From: Solibacillus silvestris_B
GTDB taxonomy: Bacteria; Bacillota; Bacilli; Bacillales_A; Planococcaceae
Assembly: GCF_051967575.1 (NCBI RefSeq)
Contig: NZ_JBQCJW010000003.1
Location: forward strand, 62,001-126,000
Length of the DNA stretch: 64,000 nt
Reading direction: 5' to 3'
Every line of letters begins with the position of its first letter. Positions within the stretch are counted from its first letter, which is position 1. Below, piece by piece: positions 16,614 to 26,332 of this stretch. Below the pieces are notes generated by a model, which was not told the DNA's origin, ran no database searches, and saw only the letters and a list, made by a program, of their open reading frames with translations. The position numbers and the translations under genes are program-made.

Positions 16614-18887
16614 TTATACTTGCGGCTCGTCTGAACCCCATTGTTTTTTCTCTTTTTTCACTACAGTAGTACCTTTTTTGTCCATTTCACGGCATTTCAA
16701 TGAATACCATACTTGTGCCGCGATACAAATTGAAGAATAGATACCTGTAATCAAGCCGATCAATAATGCGATCGAGAAGTTTTGAATTGACGGAGCACCT
16801 AGGAAAATGAGTGCTATTACAACGATGATTACTGTTAATACTGTATTAACAGAGCGTCCCATCGTTTGACGAAGAGATTTGTTTACAATCAATGCAAGCT
16901 CTTCTTTCGTCGTAATTTTTTCTTGTCGGTCAATATTTTCCCGGATACGGTCAAACGTTACAATTGTATCGTTGATCGAGTAGCCGACAATCGTTAAAAC
17001 GGCCGCGATGAACGTAATATCGACCTCTAGGCGCAGCATGCTGAAAACTACAATGATGAAGAATACGTCATGCAGCAATGAAACAATCGCACCAAGACCC
17101 ATACGCCATTCGAAGCGGATCGCCACATAAATGATAATCCCCAATGCAGCCAGCGCCAAAGCATACATCGCATTTTTCGCAAGCTCTTTTCCGACTGTGG
17201 CAGTTACCGTGCTTAAGCTTGGCTCATGCCCGTACTTTTCATTCACCTGTGCCTTAAAATCAAGCACTTCCTGTTGCGAGAAGTCTTCTTTATAGCGCGT
17301 TACCGCCATTTTTTGTTCTTCCCCTGAAATGACAACATCATTGTTTTCAAAGCCAATTTCATCCAAATAATCAATGACTTCTTGTTGTGTCAATGCTGTA
17401 TCAGATAAAATTTCGACACGTGTGCCTTGAGAAAAATCAATGCCTAAATTCAGCTTGAATACACCAAGTACAACAATCCCCGCCACTAGGATGAACGTTG
17501 ATAGCGCATAGAACTTCTTGCGGTTATGCACAAAGTCGATTTTGTCGAATTTCGTCGTTAAATCCAATGAAGTAATCCCTTCATCAAGCGAATGCTGTTT
17601 CGATTTACTAATTCCGAACCAGGCAGGGTTATTGAAGTAGCCACTGTTCACTAACAAGGCCTGCAGCATGCGCGAACCCCATACAGCTGTTACGAATGAT
17701 AATAAAATCGAAATGATCAAAGTAGTTGCGAAACCTTGGACAGAACTTGTACCAAAATAGAATAATACTGCCGCAGCAAGCAATGTTGTCAACTGCGCAT
17801 CGACAATTGCAGATAAAGATTGCTTCGAACCAAATTTGAATGCGTCTTTAACCGAATGGCCTACACGCAATTCCTCGCGAATACGCTCAGCAGTCAGGAT
17901 GTTCGCATCAACTGCCATCCCGATACCTAATACGATTGCAGCGATACCCGGCAATGTCAATACTGCATTGATGCCGTTAAAGATGACTAATACTAAATAT
18001 GTGAATATCGTTAATGTAATAATGGAAATAAAGCCTGGTAAACGATAGTACAGCATCATGAAGATAAAGATTAATACAACGCCGACGATCCCAGCAAATA
18101 CTGTATCGTTCAATGCATCTTCACCGAACTGGGCCCCAACCGATGTTGAGTAAATTTCCGTTAATTTTACAGGCAATGAACCTGCATTTAAAACAGAAGC
18201 AAAGTTTTTCGTTTCCTCTACCGTAAAGTTACCTGAAATCATAACATCTGTCGTATTCAAAACTTGTGTAACAGATGCCGCTGATTGATATTTTTGTTCA
18301 CCCGGCGGCTTTTGACTTTCTGCAGCGTAAGAATCCACGCCTTCCTCAAAGTCGAGCCATACAACTAATAAGTTATTCGGTGCACCCATGCTCATCACTT
18401 TTTGCGTCACTTCCGCAAATTTGGCTGCATCTTTCAATGTTAATGTAACGATCGGCTGGTTTTGCTGGTCAAATGACGGATTGGCGCCACCTTCCTTTAA
18501 ATCCGTGCCATCAAGTAAAATATTGTCGTTTACATCGCGGAATGTCAAATTCGCCGTACTTGATAAAAGCTCACGTGCAGATGATTGATCCGCTAAACCT
18601 GCAAGCTGTACACGAATCCGGTCTTCTCCTTCGATTTGAATGCTCGGCTCGCTAACACCGAACTCATTAATACGATTATTTAACGCTGCCTGTGTGTCAA
18701 CCAATACACTTTGCGTAATCTTTTGCCCTTCTACAAGAGATTTCACTTCATAAAGCACTTCAAATCCACCTTGAAGGTCCAAGCCAAGTTTTACGTCGTT
18801 TAAAACCTTCTCTACCGTTGTGCCCATCCCTGTAAATAGCAATGCTACAACAAGAACGAACGTAATGATACGGTTTGCTAATTTCAT
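16614..18887 (-). CDS. secDF: Protein translocase fusion SecDF
   Basis: Single-chain SecD-SecF, 757 residues, the fused form typical of Bacillales. It uses the proton gradient to assist SecYEG export and acts in the membrane. The N-terminal SecD half has a first helix, the periplasmic P1 domain with GLDLQGGFEVLYEV, and six-helix RND-like core with GIGMAVDANILTAERIREE. The SecF half starts near residue 455 with GIDFSQGTRVEI and has the matching motif VGYSINDTIVTFDRIREN. The proton-relay aspartates in VDANI and NDTIV are present. Upstream is comN, as in B. subtilis. A 9-bp inverted repeat at 18987-19020 lies in the leader region. Confidence 0.97.
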   Translation of the reverse strand: MKLANRIITFVLVVALLFTGMGTTVEKVLNDVKLGLDLQGGFEVLYEVKSLVEGQKITQSVLVDTQAALNNRINEFGVSEPSIQIEGEDRIRVQLAGLADQSSARELLSSTANLTFRDVNDNILLDGTDLKEGGANPSFDQQNQPIVTLTLKDAAKFAEVTQKVMSMGAPNNLLVVWLDFEEGVDSYAAESQKPPGEQKYQSAASVTQVLNTTDVMISGNFTVEETKNFASVLNAGSLPVKLTEIYSTSVGAQFGEDALNDTVFAGIVGVVLIFIFMMLYYRLPGFISIITLTIFTYLVLVIFNGINAVLTLPGIAAIVLGIGMAVDANILTAERIREELRVGHSVKDAFKFGSKQSLSAIVDAQLTTLLAAAVLFYFGTSSVQGFATTLIISILLSFVTAVWGSRMLQALLVNSGYFNNPAWFGISKSKQHSLDEGITSLDLTTKFDKIDFVHNRKKFYALSTFILVAGIVVLGVFKLNLGIDFSQGTRVEILSDTALTQQEVIDYLDEIGFENNDVVISGEEQKMAVTRYKEDFSQQEVLDFKAQVNEKYGHEPSLSTVTATVGKELAKNAMYALALAALGIIIYVAIRFEWRMGLGAIVSLLHDVFFIIVVFSMLRLEVDITFIAAVLTIVGYSINDTIVTFDRIRENIDRQEKITTKEELALIVNKSLRQTMGRSVNTVLTVIIVVIALIFLGAPSIQNFSIALLIGLITGIYSSICIAAQVWYSLKCREMDKKGTTVVKKEKKQWGSDEPQV

Positions 18888-19108
18888 TAAAAAATCCTCC
18901 TCAATATCGCACGAAAAGTAGTGCTACGAAAAACGTAAAGATTACCTTCCACAAACTATGTATCCATTTTAAAATTTCCTTCATCACTTTTCAAAAATAG
19001 CATTCCGGTACTTTGAAAAGCGCAACACTCTCATTATGAAACAGCTTGTGGAAACTGTCAAATTGTTACTAGATAATTTGTTTTCATTGTTCCGTACTTT
19101 TTTACGGT
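18888..19108. other. Intergenic region between comN and secDF
   Basis: 220 bp without an ORF. CTTTTCAAA at 18987-18995 and TTTGAAAAG at 19012-19020 form a 9-bp inverted repeat with a 16-base loop. Otherwise I see nothing distinct. Confidence 0.4.
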
Positions 19109-19417
19109 CTATTCCTTGTTTTGGTGGAACAAACTGCGAAGTTCTTCTTCTGAAAGCTGTAAATTCATCTCATTACGCTTAAAGTCGCTAATTTGCATAT
19201 AGCTTAATACTTCGGAAGCCGTTGCACCGAGTATGCCTGATGTCAGCTCATATAATCTTAAGTTTTGAATATCTTGTTTACGCCATGTCTTATCAATGCA
19301 ATACTTCCATAAATCCTGCTCCGTTATAGCATCATATCCGTAGTAATGGAATTCCTCGATTTTGTTCATTAATATAAGCTGCACTTTTTCGTAAAGGCCG
19401 AAAAACGGAATTTGCAT
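19109..19417 (-). CDS. comN: ComN-like post-transcriptional regulator
   Basis: A 102-residue cytoplasmic protein of the Bacillales ComN (YrzD) family, which in B. subtilis controls comE mRNA and associates with DivIVA. Visible features are the family's mix of aromatic and acidic residues (YYGYDAITEQDLWKYCIDKTWRK) and a C-terminal acidic helix. The assignment rests on size, these motifs and the conserved position upstream of secDF. The ATG at 19417 is chosen because AGGAGTG lies eight bases before it; a GTG three codons earlier overlaps the ribosome binding site. Divergent from spoVB. Confidence 0.75.
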   Translation of the reverse strand: MQIPFFGLYEKVQLILMNKIEEFHYYGYDAITEQDLWKYCIDKTWRKQDIQNLRLYELTSGILGATASEVLSYMQISDFKRNEMNLQLSEEELRSLFHQNKE

Positions 19418-19516
19418 CTCGATCACTCCTATACTTAGGTTTTAACTGCGATTACCATTGCATACTTTATTGTATATGAATGAAATTAAATTGAGAAGGG
19501 AGAATAAAGAAGTTAT

Positions 19517-21019
19517 TTGGGCTCATTTTTAAAGGGAACATTATTTTTAATGTTCGTCATCTTCATTTCTAAATGCTTTGGGTTTATGTACAGAATGCAG
19601 TTTATGCGCATTGCGGGTGAAGAAGCAGTCGGGCTGTATATGACCGCATATCCGACATTCATTTTTTTTATTTCGCTAATCCAATTAGGTATCCCGATTG
19701 CGATTTCCAAGCTGATCGCTGAATATTCCGCGAAGCGAAAAGCGGAGCATGTCGTATCGATTATGAAGACCGCTATGAAAATTTCCATCTGTTCGATTAT
19801 TTTGTTTAGTCCATTCATTTATTTAAGCATCCCGTATATTGCAAAAGTGCTATTACATAATGAAAATTTGATTTTTACGCTTTATATTAGCCTTTTCACA
19901 ATTCCAATCGTCGTCTTTTCGAGCTTAATAAAAGCATATTTGCAAGGATTGGCAAAAATCGCACCAACCGCCTGGGCACAACTTCTTGAACAAGTGGTAC
20001 GCATCGGTCTCATCGTTATTTTATTGCCGTACTTCATTTCGGAATCTCCAGCATTAACGGCTGCTGCAGCTATGGGGATAACAGCTATCGGCGAAATTTT
20101 CTCCTTATTGTTTTTGGCATACTTTTATAAGAAATCGAGCCAAACATCCAAAACAACTAGCGACGGGCCATCGTTTGCAAAACCGATTTTCAATATCGCA
20201 CTTCCTTCAGCAGGCAGTAAATTATTCGGGACATTCACATGGTTTTTAGAACCGATCATTTTTTTGAAAGCTTTAACCGTTTCGGGCTTGGCGGCGAGTG
20301 CAGCCACGACATTATACGGCATCATATCAGGTGTTCATATTCCTTTACTGCTCTTCCCTGCATTTATACCAGCCGCATTGTCCATTGTGCTCGTACCCGC
20401 AGTGAGCAGTGCCCTTGCAAGTAAAAATTATACACTATTGAACAAACGTATAACACATTCCTTAAGGCTCTCGTCATTAATCGGCTGTTTGGCGGCTTCT
20501 GTGTTCTTTTTACACGGGGATGAACTGACGATGCTGCTATTCCACCTCGAGGAAAATCGGGGATATATGAAAATTTTGGCACCCATTTTTTATTTTTACT
20601 ATATTCAGAGCCCGCTCCATTCGATTTTACAGGCAATGGACGAAGCCCGTTCAGCGATGATGAATTCCATCTATGGTGGAATAGGGAAACTTTTTTTGCT
20701 CTTTTTCCTTGCATCACAGCCAGCCATTCAAGAAAATGGGGCAATTATCGCAATAGGCTTTGGGGTTTTAATCACATCCTTTTTGCATATTGCTTCAATT
20801 AAACAAAATCAGAAAATTGCAGTAGGCTTCCGGTTTTTCCTGCTTCCATACTGTATTTTCATCGCAACATGCATTATACAGCCGATTATTGCATTTAATT
20901 TACCGATTATTTTGAGTTGTCTCGTTACGGTAGGCTTTGTGCTGCTGTTATTGATAATTACAAAGCAAATCCGGGTAAATGATCTGCTTTACATTCGTTC
21001 AATTTTTTCGCGCTCGTAA
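19517..21019 (+). CDS. spoVB: Stage V sporulation protein B (MVF/MATE-type flippase family)
   Basis: Polytopic membrane protein of ~500 residues with about 14 hydrophobic helices. It belongs to the MVF/polysaccharide-transport family needed for spore cortex synthesis and is proposed to flip lipid-linked peptidoglycan precursors. The N terminus SFLKGTLFLMFVIFISKCFG and the following IAGEEAVGLYMTAYPTFIF align with B. subtilis SpoVB; GIPIAISKLIAEYSAKRK is the conserved first-loop signature. The start is TTG at 19517; the GGGAG at 19498-19502 is rather distant, so the exact start is uncertain. It is divergent from comN. Its 3' end overlaps the convergent yrbG gene by 21 bp. Confidence 0.9.
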   Translation: MGSFLKGTLFLMFVIFISKCFGFMYRMQFMRIAGEEAVGLYMTAYPTFIFFISLIQLGIPIAISKLIAEYSAKRKAEHVVSIMKTAMKISICSIILFSPFIYLSIPYIAKVLLHNENLIFTLYISLFTIPIVVFSSLIKAYLQGLAKIAPTAWAQLLEQVVRIGLIVILLPYFISESPALTAAAAMGITAIGEIFSLLFLAYFYKKSSQTSKTTSDGPSFAKPIFNIALPSAGSKLFGTFTWFLEPIIFLKALTVSGLAASAATTLYGIISGVHIPLLLFPAFIPAALSIVLVPAVSSALASKNYTLLNKRITHSLRLSSLIGCLAASVFFLHGDELTMLLFHLEENRGYMKILAPIFYFYYIQSPLHSILQAMDEARSAMMNSIYGGIGKLFLLFFLASQPAIQENGAIIAIGFGVLITSFLHIASIKQNQKIAVGFRFFLLPYCIFIATCIIQPIIAFNLPIILSCLVTVGFVLLLLIITKQIRVNDLLYIRSIFSRS

Positions 21020-21649
21020 TTGGACAAACCATTTTTCATCCTCATAGCTGCAATAGAAAATATCACGCACATTTGGATACCCATTCACTAATAATTCATG
21101 AACGAGCCACTCTTCATCTTTTCCGATAATTCTCAAATGCCTTTTATCGACATAGCCGTCGAGTATTAATGGCAAAATAAGTGAACCTTGCTCTTTTTTA
21201 TAGATGGATAATTTTCCGGATTGCTCCAAAAATGCATAGGCGACTTCCTGTACAGAGCAAATTCCTTGTTCACGAAGCTGCTGGAGCAAATCATCCAAAT
21301 TATAGCGCTGCTTTTTCATCTCCACTTCGCATATCCAGCCATCTCGTATAACCATTGATGGGTCACCTTCAATGAAATCGCGCAGCTTTTTGTTTTTTAA
21401 AATGAACCAGGAATTTAAATATTGAATTAAAAATAATAGACAAATGGGCAAAATGGCTTTGAAAAATGACCTATGTATATCGTCCAGTGCAATCGCAGCA
21501 ACTTCAGCCATTAATACGAAAATCGCCAAATCCACAATACTGAGCTCACCGACTTCACGTTTGCCCATCAATCGGAAAACGATCAGCAAAATAATATATA
21601 GAATAATTGTTCGAAATATAATAATTGTATAATCATTCAACTGAATCAC
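20999..21649 (-). CDS. yrbG: DUF421/YetF-family membrane protein (YrbG-like)
   Basis: A 216-residue protein with three N-terminal transmembrane helices (TIIIFRTIILYIILLIVFRL, then two more) containing GKREVGELSIVDLAIFV, and a cytosolic YetF-type alpha/beta domain (FIEGDPSMVIRDGWI, then LDDLLQQLREQGI). This is the DUF421 architecture of YetF, YdfR and YrbG. Its place beside spoVB is that of B. subtilis yrbG. Function is not well established. The last codons overlap the 3' end of spoVB on the other strand. Confidence 0.85.
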   Translation of the reverse strand: MIQLNDYTIIIFRTIILYIILLIVFRLMGKREVGELSIVDLAIFVLMAEVAAIALDDIHRSFFKAILPICLLFLIQYLNSWFILKNKKLRDFIEGDPSMVIRDGWICEVEMKKQRYNLDDLLQQLREQGICSVQEVAYAFLEQSGKLSIYKKEQGSLILPLILDGYVDKRHLRIIGKDEEWLVHELLVNGYPNVRDIFYCSYEDEKWFVQLRARKN

Positions 21650-21690
21650 CTCTTATGTCATAGCTTGTTCGAAAACATAAGAAAAATACA

Positions 21691-21727
21691 AAAAAGCTTG
21701 CGGAAAGTTTATTTCCACAAGCTTTTT
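21691..21727 (-). terminator. Terminator of yajC
   Basis: AAAAAGCTTG-GGAAA and TTTCC-CAAGCTTTTT form a long stem immediately after the yajC stop codon, with a T-run on the minus strand. Confidence 0.85.
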
Positions 21728-21733
21728 AAAACG

Positions 21734-22000
21734 TTAAACAGATTCAACACGACCAATTGCCTGACGTTCGAATTTTAAACGTGTATCCCCGTCAACGATT
21801 AAATAAACAACTGTATCTTCAATTGCATCAACTTCTCCGTGTAAACCACCTACAGTGACAACTTTATCACCACGTTTTAAGCTGTTTTGCATTTCTCCTG
21901 TTGCTTTTTGACGTTTTTGCGCCGGGCGAATCAAAATGAACCACATTGCAACGAACATTATGATAATCGGTAAAAACTGATATAAGCCTTCCATTCTCAT
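21734..22000 (-). CDS. yajC: Preprotein translocase subunit YajC
   Basis: Small single-pass membrane protein (88 residues) that associates with SecDF. One N-terminal helix (FLPIIIMFVAMWFILIRPAQ) ends in the invariant RPAQKRQK motif. A small cytoplasmic beta domain follows with LKRGDKVVTVGGLHGEV. AGGGGG precedes the ATG at 22000. Placed after tgt as in most Firmicutes (queA-tgt-yajC). Confidence 0.97.
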   Translation of the reverse strand: MRMEGLYQFLPIIIMFVAMWFILIRPAQKRQKATGEMQNSLKRGDKVVTVGGLHGEVDAIEDTVVYLIVDGDTRLKFERQAIGRVESV

Positions 22001-22116
22001 ATAACCCCCTTTCTATTTCTCACTTTCCTAGTATAGTACAGAATTGCTAGTTTTTGCGTAAAAAAACTCTAATCTTTTATAAAAAACTGCATATTTTTTA
22101 AAACTGTCACGCATAA

Positions 22117-23271
22117 TTAAAAGTTTTTCGCATTTGGCTTATTGTAGCCGTATTTTTCAAAGAATTCCTCTTTAAAATCGCCTAAACGGTCTTCGCGAAT
22201 CGCTTGGCGCACATCTTCCATCAATTTAATTAAGAAGCGCAAGTTATGGTAAGACGTTAGACGCAAGCCGAATGTCTCTTCTGTGCGCAGCAAATGACGC
22301 ACATAAGCGCGTGTATAGTTTTTGCAAGTGTAGCAATCGCAATTTTCATCGATTGGTGTAAAGTCTTTTGCATATTTTGCGTTTTTGATAACCATGCGCC
22401 CCTCTGAAGTCATGAGCGTGCCATTTCGGGCAATACGTGTTGGCAGCACACAGTCAAACATATCAATGCCGCGGATTGCGCCATCGATAAGAGAGTCCGG
22501 TGAACCGACACCCATTAAATAACGCGGCTTGTCTGCCGGCATCATCGGCGCAGTGAAATCCAGTACTTTGTTCATGATTTCCTTTGGCTCACCTACTGAT
22601 AACCCGCCAATTGCATAGCCCGGGAAATCAAGTTCCACTAATGCCTCCGCTGATTTACGGCGAAGCTCTTCATATTCGCCGCCTTGGATAATGCCGAAAA
22701 GTCCTTGCTCGTCCGGGCGCGCATGAGCCTCTTTGCAACGTTTTGCCCAGCGTGTTGTACGGTCGACAGATGCTTCCATATATTCGTATGTTGCAGGGAA
22801 TGGCGGACACTCATCAAATGCCATCATAATATCCGAGCCTAAATCATTTTGAATTTCCATTGCTTTTTCAGGAGATAAAAAGAGCTTGTCACCATTCAAG
22901 TGATTGCGGAAATAGACGCCTTCTTCTTCAATTTTACGGAATTTTGATAAGGAGAACACTTGGAAGCCGCCTGAATCCGTCAAAATCGGACGATCCCAGT
23001 TCATGAATTTGTGCAAGCCGCCCGCCTCTTTGACAATATCATTCCCTGGTCGCAGCCATAGGTGGTACGTATTTGAAAGGATGATTCCTGCATTCATTTC
23101 CTTTAATTCTTCCGGGCTCATCGCCTTTACTGTTGCTTGTGTGCCAACAGGCATAAAAGTCGGCGTTTCAAATGAACCATGCGGTGTGTGGACAATGCCT
23201 AAACGTGCCCCTGTTTGCGCACATGTTTTAATTAATTCATAACGAATTGGTAATTGTTTCATTTCTGTCAT
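22117..23271 (-). CDS. tgt: Queuine tRNA-ribosyltransferase
   Basis: Exchanges guanine-34 of GUN-anticodon tRNAs for preQ1 in queuosine synthesis. TIM-barrel enzyme, 384 residues. Motifs: LSNTYHLWLRPG, LTDSGGFQVFSL (with the general acid Asp), FGIIQGG, the nucleophile Asp in GIDMFDCVLPTRIARNG, and the zinc site CDCYTCKNYT with a downstream His. AAAGGA lies before the ATG. Follows queA on the same strand; an intercistronic hairpin at 23411-23440 may reduce read-through. Confidence 0.98.
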   Translation of the reverse strand: MTEMKQLPIRYELIKTCAQTGARLGIVHTPHGSFETPTFMPVGTQATVKAMSPEELKEMNAGIILSNTYHLWLRPGNDIVKEAGGLHKFMNWDRPILTDSGGFQVFSLSKFRKIEEEGVYFRNHLNGDKLFLSPEKAMEIQNDLGSDIMMAFDECPPFPATYEYMEASVDRTTRWAKRCKEAHARPDEQGLFGIIQGGEYEELRRKSAEALVELDFPGYAIGGLSVGEPKEIMNKVLDFTAPMMPADKPRYLMGVGSPDSLIDGAIRGIDMFDCVLPTRIARNGTLMTSEGRMVIKNAKYAKDFTPIDENCDCYTCKNYTRAYVRHLLRTEETFGLRLTSYHNLRFLIKLMEDVRQAIREDRLGDFKEEFFEKYGYNKPNAKNF

Positions 23272-23410
23272 AATATAATTTTCCTTTCATTTCAAAAGTA
23301 AGAACACTACTTTGATTTACAATTAAGCTTCTGCCTAATCGCTTCCTATTTATACGTGTTTGGAATTCACATTTTTATGGATTTTCTCCTATTTTGTTAT
23401 CCATCAAGCG

Positions 23411-23440
23411 AAAACACCTACCACACATAGCAGTAGGTGT
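23411..23440 (-). terminator. Intercistronic hairpin between queA and tgt
   Basis: ACACCTAC (23414-23421) pairs with GTAGGTGT (23433-23440). On the minus strand it is followed by only TTTTCG, so it is a weak terminator or attenuator. Confidence 0.55.
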
Positions 23441-23483
23441 CACACAAATAATAATTGTATAGAGATTTTAACGGAATTGCAAA

Positions 23484-24527
23484 TTACTTCGCTGGGCGTA
23501 TAAACATTGCATCGCCAAAGCTGAAGAAACGGTATTTTTCCTCAACGGCTTTTTCGTATGCGTTCATGATCGTTTCTTTTGACGCCAATGCACTTACTAG
23601 CATGACCAATGTTGATTTTGGCAAATGGAAGTTTGTAATCAGTCCATCGATCGCTTTATATTCAAAGCCCGGATAAATGAAAATATTAGTCCATCCTTGT
23701 GATGCGACGATTTTCCCGCTATTATCACGGGCTACTGTTTCCAGCGTGCGTGTCGATGTCGTGCCTACTGAAATCACTTTGCCGCCAGCATCTTTTGCCC
23801 CTTGAATCGTTGCAGCCGCTTCTTCAGAAACGCTGTAAAACTCTGAGTGCATATCATGGTCTTCAATGGAGTCGACGCTTACAGGACGGAATGTACCTAA
23901 TCCGACATGCAATGTAATAAAGACAACTTTCACACCCTTTGCCCGAATCTCTTCAAGCAACGGCTCAGTGAAATGAAGACCGGCTGTAGGTGCTGCCGCC
24001 GAACCGCGCTCTTTTGCGTAAACTGTTTGATAGCGGTCCTGGTCTTCCAGCTTTTCGCGAATATACGGAGGCAATGGCATTTCGCCCAATTGCTCTAAAA
24101 TTTCGTAAAAAATACCTTCATACTCAAATTTAAATGTGCGCCCGCCATGCTCCAATTCACCTGTGCATGTCGCCTTCAACAAACCATCACCGAATGTTAC
24201 GACCGTCCCTGTTTTGACACGCTTTGCTGGCTTGACAAGTGTTTCCCACTCATTGTCTTTCGTTTGCTTCAGCAATAAAACTTCAATATGTGCCCCTGTC
24301 TCTTCCTTCACGCCCATTAAACGGGCAGGCAATACACGTGTATCATTCAATACGAGGCAGTCCCCTGCATTCAGTTCATTTAAAATATGCGCAAATGTAT
24401 GATGCTCAACGTCCAAAGAGTTTGGGTTGACAACCATTAGGCGACTTGCTGTACGGTCTAATAATGGCATTTGAGCAATTAGTTCCTCTGGTAAATGAAA
24501 ATCAAAATCTTCTACTTTCACATTCAA
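23484..24527 (-). CDS. queA: S-adenosylmethionine:tRNA ribosyltransferase-isomerase
   Basis: Transfers and rearranges the ribosyl part of SAM onto preQ1-34 tRNA to give epoxyqueuosine. 347 residues, normal length. Typical segments: VEDFDFHLPEELIAQ at the N terminus, LNDTRVLPARL, RGSAAAPTAGLHFTEPLL and ITNFHLPKSTLVMLVSA. AAGGAAG precedes the ATG. Lies in the conserved ruvA-ruvB-queA-tgt-yajC order, 9 bases after the ruvB stop. Confidence 0.98.
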   Translation of the reverse strand: MNVKVEDFDFHLPEELIAQMPLLDRTASRLMVVNPNSLDVEHHTFAHILNELNAGDCLVLNDTRVLPARLMGVKEETGAHIEVLLLKQTKDNEWETLVKPAKRVKTGTVVTFGDGLLKATCTGELEHGGRTFKFEYEGIFYEILEQLGEMPLPPYIREKLEDQDRYQTVYAKERGSAAAPTAGLHFTEPLLEEIRAKGVKVVFITLHVGLGTFRPVSVDSIEDHDMHSEFYSVSEEAAATIQGAKDAGGKVISVGTTSTRTLETVARDNSGKIVASQGWTNIFIYPGFEYKAIDGLITNFHLPKSTLVMLVSALASKETIMNAYEKAVEEKYRFFSFGDAMFIRPAK

Positions 24528-24536
24528 AACTTCCTT

Positions 24537-25541
24537 CTATTCTTTTTGTGCCGGCGGATACCCGAAATGGTCGTAGCAAAGATTTGTTGCTACTCGACCG
24601 CGTGGTGTACGTTGAATGAAGCCAATCTGCAATAAATAGGGCTCGTACACATCCTCAATCGTAATTCGTTCTTCCCCAATCGATGCCGCTAATGCATCCA
24701 ACCCGACAGGTCCTCCGCCGAAACGTTCGATCATGGACTGCATAAGTTTATGGTCGATGTGGTCAAGCCCTCTCGGATCAACTTGCAGCATCTCCAGTGC
24801 CTGCTTCGCTAAATCAGGAGAAACGATGCCGTCCGCCAACACTTGGGCATAATCCCGGACACGCTTTAACAATCGGTTTGCGATACGGGGTGTCCCACGG
24901 GATCTGCGGGCAATTTCAAATGCAGCGTGCCTATCTAAAGCAACATCGAATAATTCACCGGAACGGATCACAATTTCCGCAAGTGACTGTTCATCATAAT
25001 ATTCCAACCGCAATAAAACACCAAAACGGTCACGAAGCGGTGCCGATAAAGCACCTGCCCTTGTTGTCGCGCCGACAAGCGTGAATGGCGGCAGCTCTAA
25101 ACGGATCGAGCGTGCTTCAGGACCTTTCCCGACAACAATATCCAGGCAGAAATCTTCCATCGCAGAATAGAGCACTTCTTCAATTGCCCGTGGCAGCCGA
25201 TGGATTTCATCGATAAAAAGCACATCTCCCGCTTCCAGAGAACTTAAAATAGCAGCCAAATCACCAGGACGTTCAATTGCTGGACCACTTGTCATTTTTA
25301 CATTGACATCCATCTCATTGGCGATGACGATGGCTAATGTCGTCTTTCCTAAACCTGGTGGACCATAAAGGAGAACATGGTCAAGACTTTCCTGACGCAG
25401 CTTGGCGGCTTCGATAAATATTTTAAGATTTTCCTTCACTTTATGCTGGCCTATGTATTGCGCTAGACGCTGTGGCCTTAAAGAAAGCTCGAACTGCTGT
25501 TCAGCATCTGTCGCTTCACCTGAAAGTACACGGTCTGACAT
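24537..25541 (-). CDS. ruvB: Holliday junction branch migration helicase RuvB
   Basis: AAA+ motor that drives branch migration with RuvA. About 334 residues. Walker A GPPGLGKTTLA, Walker B DVLFIDEIHRLPR, sensor-1 VGATTRAG and arginine finger region APLRDRFG are all intact; the C-terminal winged helix has RTPRGRVATNLCYDHFG. The ATG at 25541 lies eight bases after AAAGGAG; the upstream in-frame GTG overlaps this site. 14 bases downstream of ruvA. Confidence 0.98.
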   Translation of the reverse strand: MSDRVLSGEATDAEQQFELSLRPQRLAQYIGQHKVKENLKIFIEAAKLRQESLDHVLLYGPPGLGKTTLAIVIANEMDVNVKMTSGPAIERPGDLAAILSSLEAGDVLFIDEIHRLPRAIEEVLYSAMEDFCLDIVVGKGPEARSIRLELPPFTLVGATTRAGALSAPLRDRFGVLLRLEYYDEQSLAEIVIRSGELFDVALDRHAAFEIARRSRGTPRIANRLLKRVRDYAQVLADGIVSPDLAKQALEMLQVDPRGLDHIDHKLMQSMIERFGGGPVGLDALAASIGEERITIEDVYEPYLLQIGFIQRTPRGRVATNLCYDHFGYPPAQKE

Positions 25542-25555
25542 GATTCTCACTCCTT

Positions 25556-26176
25556 TTATTTCAATTTCAACAATAGCTTTAATGCTTGTTTTATATAGGC
25601 ATCTGTCGTTGTCAAATGATCGTCTTCACTTAATTGCGGTCTGATTTTATCCAATTCCCTTTCCGAATAGCCTAATGCAACGAGTGCAAGCATTGCCTCT
25701 TCCAGCTCATGCTCATTCGGATTCACCCCGAATAACGGCAGCTCATTCTCTCCGCTTGGTAAATCTGCTGTATCAAGGAGCATATCGAGCTTGCCTTTTA
25801 AATCCAGGATCATTTGGCGCGCTGTTTTTTTTCCGACTCCAGGGAAGCGAATTAAAAAAGCTTCGTCTTCCATCTCAATCGCTTGGATTACGGAAGACGG
25901 ATTGCCGCTTGCTAAAATCGCAAGCGCGCCTTTTGGACCGATGCCCGATACTTGAATGAGTTTTTTAAATAATTCGCGCTGCTCCAAACTATGGAAGCCG
26001 TATAAATTTTGGGCATCTTCACGTACTTGCAGCGACACGAATATTTGCTGTTCGCTTGCGGATGCACGGAATGCATATGGGTTTGGTGTATAGAGCATCC
26101 AGCCAATCCCTTGCTGCTCCAACACAATATATTCTGGTGTAATTCTTGTTACTTGTCCTTTTAAATAATCATACAT
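25556..26176 (-). CDS. ruvA: Holliday junction branch migration protein RuvA
   Basis: Tetrameric DNA-binding subunit of RuvAB, 206 residues. N-terminal OB fold (MYDYLKGQVTRITPEYIVLE), two helix-hairpin-helix motifs (VSGIGPKGALAIL and FPGVGKKTARQMI), a flexible linker, and the C-terminal domain III that contacts RuvB (EEAMLALVALGYSERE). Operon with ruvB. Confidence 0.98.
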   Translation of the reverse strand: MYDYLKGQVTRITPEYIVLEQQGIGWMLYTPNPYAFRASASEQQIFVSLQVREDAQNLYGFHSLEQRELFKKLIQVSGIGPKGALAILASGNPSSVIQAIEMEDEAFLIRFPGVGKKTARQMILDLKGKLDMLLDTADLPSGENELPLFGVNPNEHELEEAMLALVALGYSERELDKIRPQLSEDDHLTTTDAYIKQALKLLLKLK

Positions 26177-26332
26177 CGCTCATCCCTCACATTTCTCGCT
26201 CTATTATAGCACAATGCAAGGCTGTTTACCGAACGTACGTTGCTTTATCCAAAAGAAAAGACCGCCCTTTAAGACAGCCTTTAATAGTTTATCATATTCT
26301 ATTGCATGTGACACAGATTATACGCTTGCCGC

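Noticed and set aside
26177..26332. Terminator of the CotS-like kinase gene
   Set aside because: A partial AAGAC...GTCTT pairing exists near 26260-26285, but the stem is poor and I do not call it.
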